Assembly (NCBI GenBank): GCA_020429905.1
Contig: JAGQKX010000012.1
Location: forward strand, 1 to 11,254
Reading direction: 5' to 3'
DNA length: 11,254 nt
Origin: a candidate division WWE3 bacterium
GTDB taxonomy: Bacteria; Patescibacteriota; 4484-211; JAGQKX01
The first letter of the stretch is position 1; the number at the start of each line of letters is the position of its first letter. The notes beneath the pieces are model-generated. The model saw only the letters and a program-made list of their open reading frames with translations. It had not been told where the DNA came from and searched no databases. This document shows positions 6,847 through 11,254 of the stretch, piece by piece. The position numbers and the translations under genes were made by a program.

Positions 6847-6880
6847 TCCTCCCGGCAGCCGTAATGGCATGCCGGGAGGA
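6847..6880 (+). other. GC-rich 11-bp hairpin before the Nudix promoter
   Basis: TCCTCCCGGCA (6847-6857) pairs perfectly with TGCCGGGAGGA (6870-6880). The loop can form a further GCC/GGC stem. No T-tract follows on the plus strand. It lies between the 58-aa gene's terminator and the extended -10 box of the Nudix gene. It may be a second transcription block, an mRNA 3' end or a protein-binding palindrome. The arms contain CCTCC/GGAGG, so a transcript through it would hide an SD-like sequence. Confidence 0.6.
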
Positions 6881-6893
6881 ACCCCAATCATTT

Positions 6894-6902
6894 TGGTATA
6901 CT
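6894..6902 (+). promoter_or_regulatory. Extended -10 promoter TGGTATACT of the first Nudix gene
   Basis: This is the same TGGTATACT as in front of the DUF1697 gene. The box ends 12 bases before the ATG at 6914, giving a leader of about 5 bases with no room for a Shine-Dalgarno. Confidence 0.65.
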
Positions 6903-6913
6903 CTCCATAGCAT

Positions 6914-7357
6914 ATGAAAGAAGATTGCTTTCATCTCGGTATCAAAGCGATTATTCAGAACGAAACAGGAAATATTCTATTGCTCAAAACTAACCCTGAC
7001 CAATTACGCGGTTACGAAGGTGAGGGATATTGGGATATCCCCGGTGGGCGCATTCACAAAGATAGCACAATTGAAGAAACGCTACGACGTGAATTGAAAG
7101 AGGAAACAGGCATTACTTCGATTAAAACGATCTCCCCTTTCAAGATGGTGCTTTCTAACATTCGAATCCCCATGAATGATGCAGGCGAATCCGTTGGCCT
7201 TATTTTATCCGCACACATCTGTACCGTCGATTCCGCCGAAACAATAACCCTCAGCCACGAACATATTGCTTCCCAGTGGTTTGACCCAACAGAAGCTGCC
7301 CATTTACTTGAACATATCTACCCTATCGAATTCACTCAAGCGATTCGTGATTTATAA
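6914..7357 (+). CDS. Nudix hydrolase with atypical Nudix box
   Basis: This 147-residue protein has a Nudix fold. The YWDIPGG entry and the box G45-I67 read GRIHKDS...RRELKEETGI. The metal-binding residues of the consensus GX5EX7REUXEEXGU are present (E60, E63, E64, with R59), but the first Glu of the motif is Ser (S51). Typical members write GGRIEKGE here, so HKDS is a local departure. Nudix enzymes hydrolyse nucleoside diphosphates linked to another group, for example oxidised dNTPs or ADP-ribose; the substrate cannot be read from this sequence. A start at 6914 fits the near-leaderless promoter. The stop is 4 bases before the next Nudix gene, so the two are probably co-transcribed. Confidence 0.9.
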   Translation: MKEDCFHLGIKAIIQNETGNILLLKTNPDQLRGYEGEGYWDIPGGRIHKDSTIEETLRRELKEETGITSIKTISPFKMVLSNIRIPMNDAGESVGLILSAHICTVDSAETITLSHEHIASQWFDPTEAAHLLEHIYPIEFTQAIRDL

Positions 7358-7361
7358 CGCT

Positions 7362-7766
7362 ATGGAAAAAAAATATATCGATAAACTCGCCTGGATCTTC
7401 TTGAAGGATAAAAAAATATTAACGACGTTAAGCCACGGAAAAGATACGTGGTATATTCCCGGCGGCAAACGTGAAGCCGGCGAGACTGATGAACAAGCCC
7501 TCATACGCGAAGTGACAGAAGAACTATCTGTCGACCTGATTCCTGAGACTATCACCTACTATGGAACCTTTGAAGCCCAAGCGCATGGAAAACCTGAAGG
7601 TACAATCGTGCGCATGACCTGTTATCAAGCTGAGTATTCCGGCACGCTTAACCCCGCCGCAGAAGTTGCTGCCTACGATTTTTTCTCCTCAACTCCTACC
7701 GAAAAAGTTTCTCCTGTCGACGTGCTCATCTTTGGAGATCTCAAAAACCAAAATCTCATTGACTAA
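7362..7766 (+). CDS. Nudix hydrolase, second of a tandem pair
   Basis: The protein has 134 residues. The Nudix box runs G35-V57, GKREAGE...REVTEELSV, with E41, R49, E50, E53 and E54 all present; only the penultimate Gly is Ser (S56), a common substitution in this family. The preceding TWYIPGG is typical. The start at 7362 is chosen because it follows the upstream Nudix stop by 4 bases and gives the normal N-terminus (WIFLKDKKIL as the first strand); the frame is open further upstream inside the first gene. There is no clear Shine-Dalgarno, so translational coupling to the first Nudix gene is likely. The two proteins differ outside the box, so they are probably different enzymes and not a recent duplicate. 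Substrate unknown. Confidence 0.9.
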   Translation: MEKKYIDKLAWIFLKDKKILTTLSHGKDTWYIPGGKREAGETDEQALIREVTEELSVDLIPETITYYGTFEAQAHGKPEGTIVRMTCYQAEYSGTLNPAAEVAAYDFFSSTPTEKVSPVDVLIFGDLKNQNLID

Positions 7767-7776
7767 ACATATCTTG

Positions 7777-7782
7777 TATAAT
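7777..7782 (+). promoter_or_regulatory. -10 box TATAAT after the Nudix pair
   Basis: A perfect TATAAT begins 10 bases past the second Nudix stop. It ends 6 bases before an ATG at 7788 and about 240 bases before the gene at 8024. It is the best candidate promoter for both. Confidence 0.55.
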
Positions 7783-7787
7783 TATTC

Positions 7788-7904
7788 ATGAAGATATCTA
7801 CTCGTTCTTTAACAACGATATTCGTTTTGAAGAAGTTGGTAGTATGTGCAGTAATTCAGTTACTGGATATAGTTCCCCCTTTTGCTATGTTAATGATCAA
7901 TTGA
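7788..7904 (+). CDS. Possible 38-aa leader peptide or small hydrophobic protein
   Basis: An ORF of 38 codons starts 6 bases behind TATAAT, the leaderless geometry seen for other genes here. The peptide begins MKISTRSLTTIFVLKK and continues with a hydrophobic stretch (LVVCAVIQLLDIV, then PPFAMLM). It could be a small membrane peptide or a translated leader controlling the gene at 8024. The stop codon falls in the loop of a hairpin (7893-7912). There is no Shine-Dalgarno and I recognise no family. Chance occurrence in a 257-base gap is a real alternative. Confidence 0.3.
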   Translation: MKISTRSLTTIFVLKKLVVCAVIQLLDIVPPFAMLMIN

Positions 7905-7934
7905 ATGATCATGGGTGTTTAAAACACACTTTTT
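7893..7934 (+). promoter_or_regulatory. Attenuator-like hairpins in the leader of the 244-aa gene
   Basis: ATGATCA (7893-7899) pairs with TGATCAT (7906-7912) around a 6-base loop containing the small ORF's TGA. Directly after it GTGTTT (7915-7920) and AAACAC (7922-7927) form an inverted repeat, followed by TTTTT (7930-7934). As RNA the second stem must open to about 4 pairs, so a terminator here would be weak. The remaining leader (7935-8013) holds only weak stems such as GGG...AGC/GCT...CCC (7978-8000). Confidence 0.35.
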
Positions 7935-8013
7935 ACGTTGTTTCTCCATCGTGTTAGTGAAGAGAAAATTATTGTCAGGGAAAAGCTGAATCGGCTACCC
8001 AAATTCTAGTTCC

Positions 8014-8019
8014 AGGAGG
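8014..8019 (+). promoter_or_regulatory. Shine-Dalgarno AGGAGG of the 244-aa gene
   Basis: Consensus AGGAGG lies 4 bases before the ATG at 8024. CCCAAAT (7998-8004) is found shortly upstream, as in two other Shine-Dalgarno leaders of this window. Confidence 0.8.
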
Positions 8020-8023
8020 CACT

Positions 8024-8758
8024 ATGGAAATCAAAGACCTTTTTGACGACCCATTCCCGATGTCCGACGCAGACAAATATATTGAGGCGTACCAAGCGCG
8101 ATTCGAATCGGTGGAGGCATTGGTAATCTACCTCACCACCACCACAGATCCTTGGACGACCATTCGACGTGATGTTATTGGCATCCCAGGTCACATGCAA
8201 AGCCGCATGTACTGGAAGCTTATTGAAGCCGGCCATAGCATTCCGCCGATCACGCGGTTTGAAGATTTATCTGCTTTTCGGCAGTCTGTTTTGCTCATTT
8301 TGCAAAATGAACCAGGCCAACCAATGGGTCCACACCTGGTCGCCGAAAAGTTAGGTAAACGACACATCGGATCGGTTTCCTCTGCGCTTAATGCCATTTA
8401 TTCTGCCTGTACGGGACTGATGTCGGGAAGTGAAGATACGTATGTCTGGCCCGTTGACGCCTGGATGTGGAACGTCTCAAATCTGAGGCCCATCCCCGTC
8501 GAAGTACAACTCGAAAATCCAATGGCCGCATGGTTACGCGCGCAAGCTGAACCCGTGCTAAAGGAAATTGAGTCGCTTCAGATTCAGATCACTGAAGAAG
8601 CTCAGGCGTTGGAATTGAAACGGGCTCGAATGCTCGAATTGACGCGTCGGGCTGCTGCCTTAAAACAGGCAGCAGAAAGAAGCGAAAATGCGACCGCCAT
8701 TTTGGCCACTTTCGATATCACGTTACCGCAAGTTTCTCTCGGGGGAAAGCTAACATAG
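8024..8758 (+). CDS. Orphan 244-aa protein with winged-helix-like centre and C-terminal coiled coil
   Basis: I recognise no named family. Residues 1-80 are acidic and aromatic-rich (FDDPF, PWTTIRRD, RMYWKLIEAG). Residues 85-145 read like a small winged helix: FRQSVLLIL as helix 1, MGPHLVAEKL as helix 2, IGSVSSALNAIYSA as a recognition-type helix, and DTYVWPV as the wing. Residues 172-222 are a charged helix rich in Glu, Leu, Ala and Arg with heptad spacing, most likely a dimerising coiled coil, and a short extended tail follows. This arrangement suits a nucleic-acid-binding or complex-forming protein, but that is inference. There is no signal peptide or membrane segment. The gene is monocistronic, with a long leader, a strong Shine-Dalgarno and a perfect terminator. 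Confidence 0.82.
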   Translation: MEIKDLFDDPFPMSDADKYIEAYQARFESVEALVIYLTTTTDPWTTIRRDVIGIPGHMQSRMYWKLIEAGHSIPPITRFEDLSAFRQSVLLILQNEPGQPMGPHLVAEKLGKRHIGSVSSALNAIYSACTGLMSGSEDTYVWPVDAWMWNVSNLRPIPVEVQLENPMAAWLRAQAEPVLKEIESLQIQITEEAQALELKRARMLELTRRAAALKQAAERSENATAILATFDITLPQVSLGGKLT

Positions 8759-8770
8759 CAAACCAAATAT

Positions 8771-8803
8771 GAGAGTGCGAACCAATCGCACTCTCCTTTT
8801 TTT
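8771..8803 (+). terminator. Intrinsic terminator after the 244-aa gene
   Basis: GAGAGTGCGA (8771-8780) pairs perfectly with TCGCACTCTC (8786-8795) around a 5-base loop, and seven Ts follow (8797-8803). The T-tract overlaps the stop codon of the convergent DUF1905 gene. In the minus direction the hairpin lacks a good T-tract. Confidence 0.93.
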
Positions 8804-9104
8804 ATAAAGGAATTTCTAAATTTAGTGTGATATCATCCCCCACCGAAAGACCTTCTAATTTTCTTACCTCAGCTTTCAACGGTAGTAGATACGTGCCGGA
8901 TTTTTTGTCTGGGAAAATGGATGTTTGCCAAGTTGTAACGCCAATAGTCACCGTTACGCGGATCGAACCAAATCCCCGGCTCATATGACCGTGCATATTT
9001 TTGATCTCTTCAGAGACTTCTTGCGGAACTGTAGCAAAGTGCCAGGCAGCGTTACCGGGATATAACCAAACCTCTGAATCAAACCGATACGTCATACGTT
9101 GCAT
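8802..9104 (-). CDS. DUF1905 domain protein
   Basis: This 100-residue protein has the full DUF1905 pattern: an opening strand ending in EVWLYPGNAAWHFATVP, then a helix (QEVSEEIKNM), a central GSIRVTVTIGVTTWQTSIFP and a closing GTYLLPLKAEVRKLEGLSVGDDITLNL. The fold is a small beta-barrel found alone or fused to a YdeI-like domain; its biochemical role is not established. It starts 3 bases after the stop of the minus-strand VOC gene, so the two form one unit and translation is probably coupled. No Shine-Dalgarno is visible. A second Met at residue 4 (9095-9093) is an alternative start. No terminator of its own follows in the minus direction apart from the shared hairpin. Confidence 0.9.
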   Translation of the reverse strand: MQRMTYRFDSEVWLYPGNAAWHFATVPQEVSEEIKNMHGHMSRGFGSIRVTVTIGVTTWQTSIFPDKKSGTYLLPLKAEVRKLEGLSVGDDITLNLEIPL

Positions 9105-9107
9105 AGA

Positions 9108-9512
9108 CTATGGATTCATAAACTGAAAGCAATTACCTTCAGGATCGAGGAACGTGCAAACATATTTTTTGATATCTGCATCTCTAGTTGGAGGGGTTAC
9201 CATCGGTTCTTGCAGAATTGTCACATCGTTTCGATCTTTTATTTTTTCATACCACGCCTGGACATCGTGCACATACAAGTTAAATATATGCCGCTGTGGA
9301 TCTTTGTTCTCTCCGTGAACCTCCGAATGTTTGCCAATCCAAATTAATAAACCCGAATCCCCAACCTTAAACGCATATCCATAATCGTCAGGAATATCTA
9401 ATTTTATAAAAGGTTCTAATGCTAAAACATCTCGATAAAATGTTTGAAGTTTATCTGGGTCTTCGGACCAAATAAGGATTCGATATCCAGAAATTGGATC
9501 TTGGTTCATCAT
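9108..9512 (-). CDS. VOC family protein, first gene of the VOC-DUF1905 unit
   Basis: The protein has 134 residues and the VOC fold: GYRILIWSEDPDKLQTFYRDVLAL opens the first half, and RHIFNLYVHDVQAWYEKI with CTFLDPEGNCFQF close the second. Of the classical metal ligands only H75 (in RHIFNLYV) is obvious. The first strand has no His, and FQFM stands where the last Glu would be, so metal-dependent chemistry is uncertain and a ligand-binding role is possible. The frame is open upstream to 9548, but that stretch overlaps the promoter, so the start is 9512 or the adjacent ATG at 9509. The protein is only distantly similar to the VOC protein at 4547, so they are separate lineages of the fold and not local duplicates. 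Confidence 0.88.
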   Translation of the reverse strand: MMNQDPISGYRILIWSEDPDKLQTFYRDVLALEPFIKLDIPDDYGYAFKVGDSGLLIWIGKHSEVHGENKDPQRHIFNLYVHDVQAWYEKIKDRNDVTILQEPMVTPPTRDADIKKYVCTFLDPEGNCFQFMNP

Positions 9513-9520
9513 ATTTCTAC

Positions 9521-9548
9521 ATTTTACAAACTTACAGGAGATAATCAA
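9521..9548 (-). promoter_or_regulatory. -35/-10 promoter of the minus-strand VOC gene
   Basis: On the minus strand TTGATT (9548-9543) and TAAAAT (9526-9521) are 16 bases apart. The -10 box ends 9 bases before the ATG at 9512, so the leader should be about 2 bases. Confidence 0.6.
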
Positions 9549-9683
9549 AACACAAGCAGAGACCGAAACGAAATTCCTATGAGTTTCAAATTACTTACTT
9601 AAACTAACAAATTATTACATATTTTTAGAGATTCTTTGCAATCCCTGCTATATCAAACTAAGTGAGCGAATAGATGATTATTT

Positions 9684-9692
9684 TGGTACAAT
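9684..9692 (+). promoter_or_regulatory. Extended -10 promoter TGGTACAAT of the HAD gene
   Basis: TGG (9684-9686) precedes TACAAT (9687-9692), which ends 9 bases before the ATG at 9701. It is the fourth extended -10 box in the window. The region between this box and the divergent VOC promoter (9549-9683) is AT-rich and shows nothing else I can name. Confidence 0.65.
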
Positions 9693-9700
9693 TTCTTTCT

Positions 9701-10336
9701 ATGGAAGACATCAAATTAGTCGTATTCGACCTGAATAAAACCCTGGTAAAAGAAAACACCTGGTACGAACTCAATCTCGCGATGGGTGTTACTCCAGAAG
9801 AGGATGAAAAATTCTTGAAATGGTACGAGTCCGGTAAGATTACCTATGACGAAGGCCAAAAATTTTTGGAAGAAATTTATCATGAACGAGGCGAAGCAAC
9901 CCGTGAAAATATGGTCGCCGCGGTGACTAACTACCAATACGTTAAAGGGGCCAAAGAGATTATCGCCTACCTAAAAGATAAAGGGTACGAAATCGCACTT
10001 ATTACCGGCGCCATCGATATCTTGGCGGAAAAAGTCAGCAAAGAGCTTGGAATCGAATTATACGCAGCCCATAACCAATTTGTTTTTAATCCTGATCATA
10101 CCTTCAAAAAAATTATTAGTCACGACAGTGACTATGAGTTCAAAGTGCATATGCTTTGGAAGTTTTGCAATAAGCTCGATATCGATGTCACCCAAACGGT
10201 GTGTGTTGGTGATGGAGATAATGACACCGGTTTGTTTGAAGTAAGCCAGCACGGAGTAACTTTTCGCGGTTCCCGTGTAGAAGATCGTGCGTGGAAAGTC
10301 ATCGACGAACTCATGGACATCAGCGACTTTTTATAG
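9701..10336 (+). CDS. HAD-superfamily phosphatase-like protein (HAD-IB / phosphoserine phosphatase-like) with DxN motif I
   Basis: This 211-residue protein has the four HAD motifs in order. Motif I is VVFDLNKTL with the nucleophile D10. Motif II is ALITGA with T102. The motif III lysine is probably K148, in DYEFKVHML. Motif IV is VCVGDGDNDTGLF with D171 and D175. A helical cap covers about residues 17-80, as in phosphoserine-phosphatase-like (HAD-IB) enzymes. The second Asp of DxD, normally the general acid/base, is Asn (N12); the other residues are intact. The protein may hydrolyse a small phosphate ester slowly, use another base, or have changed reaction. The start at 9701 is chosen because the earlier in-frame ATG (9674) precedes the -10 box. 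No Shine-Dalgarno and no clear terminator are present. Confidence 0.88.
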   Translation: MEDIKLVVFDLNKTLVKENTWYELNLAMGVTPEEDEKFLKWYESGKITYDEGQKFLEEIYHERGEATRENMVAAVTNYQYVKGAKEIIAYLKDKGYEIALITGAIDILAEKVSKELGIELYAAHNQFVFNPDHTFKKIISHDSDYEFKVHMLWKFCNKLDIDVTQTVCVGDGDNDTGLFEVSQHGVTFRGSRVEDRAWKVIDELMDISDFL

Positions 10337-10354
10337 TTTCACACCCGCTAAAAA

Positions 10355-11254
10355 CTAAAACCCACCCGTATTCAAAAATCCAAAAATATCGGCAAGATTA
10401 CTCAGGACGAGGTCAAGTGCTGAGTTTTCGGCTTTAGGAGTAATGGTCACGACATCACCAGAGTATCCGATGTTGCCTGCACTATCCCGAGAAATCGCTC
10501 TAAGATGATATACATTTGATGGACTCAGATTAGAAATCAACACAACATGATTGCCGTTAAGATTATCGTCTTCTTGAGTACGAGCAGTATAGGTAGTTCC
10601 CGTACCTTCAGCATATTCAACTTGAGAAGTACCTAGCTCGTCAGAATCCCACGTCACAATTAGTTGTGCACTGGTGTTCCCCGAGTCACTATTTCTGACT
10701 GTAGATGCCTCAACTTGAAGGTTAGTCAGCTGTGGAGGACGGGTATCCGAAGCTGTGGTAAATGGAACAGGGTCAGAAACAGCTTCGTTTCCGAGTTTAT
10801 CCACACCTTTGACTGTCAATGAATACTGAGTTTGGGGCAATAATCCCCGAATGATCATCCGGTGTTCCCCTTCTTGTAGTTCCAGGTCCACCTCATCTTT
10901 AGAAAGAGATGTGTTAGTCACCGGTGTATATGTCACAATAGACGAAATAGCTGTGTTGCTTTGCCAGGTGACCAAAACTGTTGGCTGTGCGGTACCACTC
11001 ACCTGCTGCAGCTGTACTTCAGAAACTCGTGGGCGTGGTAATGTCGTGAAAACATGATCTTCGTAATTATATTTATTACCTTCACTATCTTCTAGCTCAA
11101 GTTGGTAATGATACGTCGTATTATCTTCTAAATTTGTAAGCTGAAGCGTGTATGTTGACTCATCGGTCGAAGTAAAGATTTGATCAGATCCTCCGTAACT
11201 AATCGTTTTCCCATACAACAATGAGGCACTGACGGCATTTTTAACCGTAAATCT
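10355..11254 (-). CDS. FN3-repeat surface protein, paralogue of the left-edge protein (5' end beyond window)
   Basis: The frame remains open to the right edge and aligns there with the paralogue (RFTVKNAV against TFTVNNAS), so this is the C-terminal 299 residues of a longer gene and not a short ORF starting at a TTG. Three FN3-like modules cover about residues 1-72 (incomplete), 74-175 and 177-280, followed by the tail ALDLVLSNLADIFGFLNTGGF-like end, of which ALDLVxxNLxxIFxFL is shared with the protein at 1-3390. Residues such as YHY, LPRPR, QQVSGTAQP, GEHRM, DTRPP and AGNIGYS are common to both. No Cys, no LPXTG motif and no membrane helix are present. Its role is presumably extracellular, as a stalk or adhesin. 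It converges on the HAD gene with 18 bases between the two stop codons. Confidence 0.85.
   Translation of the reverse strand, partial: RFTVKNAVSASLLYGKTISYGGSDQIFTSTDESTYTLQLTNLEDNTTYHYQLELEDSEGNKYNYEDHVFTTLPRPRVSEVQLQQVSGTAQPTVLVTWQSNTAISSIVTYTPVTNTSLSKDEVDLELQEGEHRMIIRGLLPQTQYSLTVKGVDKLGNEAVSDPVPFTTASDTRPPQLTNLQVEASTVRNSDSGNTSAQLIVTWDSDELGTSQVEYAEGTGTTYTARTQEDDNLNGNHVVLISNLSPSNVYHLRAISRDSAGNIGYSGDVVTITPKAENSALDLVLSNLADIFGFLNTGGF

Noticed and set aside
6719..6934. Minus-strand frame of 71 codons between the 58-aa and Nudix genes
   Set aside because: It runs through two hairpins and the Nudix promoter, and has no start signals or recognisable domain.
7759..7782. TTGACT paired with TATAAT as a -35/-10 promoter
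   Set aside because: The spacer is only 12 bases, too short for a normal sigma-70-type promoter.
9674..9700. Earlier ATG for the HAD protein
   Set aside because: It lies upstream of the TACAAT box, so it would not be in the mRNA; motif I sits at the usual distance from the ATG at 9701.
1..11254. The inverted FN3 genes as terminal inverted repeats of a transposon
   Set aside because: They are diverged coding paralogues, not near-identical ends, and no transposase, target duplication or integrase is visible.

Overview
The window looks like a stretch of a small-genome bacterium, most plausibly a member of the Patescibacteria / Candidate Phyla Radiation. I infer this from the gene style and not from a marker gene: short monocistronic genes packed tail to head, start codons sitting 6-12 bases behind a TATAAT-like box, and large secreted fibronectin-type-III (FN3) proteins. 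TGA is used as a normal stop in several confident genes (3424-4053, 4098-4457, 4962-5510, 5604-6449), which argues against the code-25 lineages (Gracilibacteria, Absconditabacteria). There are no rRNA or tRNA genes, no transposase and no CRISPR array that I can see.

Layout. The 3' part of a giant surface protein with a ConA-like module and a series of FN3/Ig-like modules (1-3390, +) enters from the left edge. A diverged paralogue of its C-terminal third (10355-11254, -) leaves through the right edge in the opposite orientation. Between them lie about 7 kb of small genes: a DUF998 membrane protein (3424), an orphan helical protein (4098), a VOC/glyoxalase-fold protein (4547), a DUF1697 protein (4962), a MOSC-domain protein (5604), a 58-codon orphan (6582), two Nudix hydrolases in tandem (6914, 7362), a leader region with a possible 38-codon ORF (7767-8023), an orphan protein with a winged-helix-like segment and a coiled coil (8024), a minus-strand VOC-DUF1905 pair (9512 to 8802) and a HAD-family phosphatase-like protein with an altered motif I (9701).

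The genes fall into two expression classes. Six transcription units (DUF998, VOC, DUF1697, first Nudix, minus-strand VOC, HAD) have a -10 box ending 7-12 bases before the ATG and no Shine-Dalgarno sequence, so their mRNAs should be leaderless or nearly so. Four genes (119 aa, MOSC, 58 aa, 244 aa) have an AGGAGG or GGGAGG Shine-Dalgarno and a longer leader, and each is followed by a strong hairpin, three of them with a T-tract. No such hairpin follows the plus-strand leaderless genes. Three of the four Shine-Dalgarno genes have no family that I recognise.

Functionally the middle block is a mix of small accessory enzymes (nucleotide clean-up, VOC, MOSC, HAD). I see no single pathway. The most rewarding points are the paired surface proteins with a shared C-terminal tail, the two-class expression architecture, the attenuator-like leader before the 244-aa gene, and the unusual catalytic motifs in the HAD protein and the first Nudix protein.
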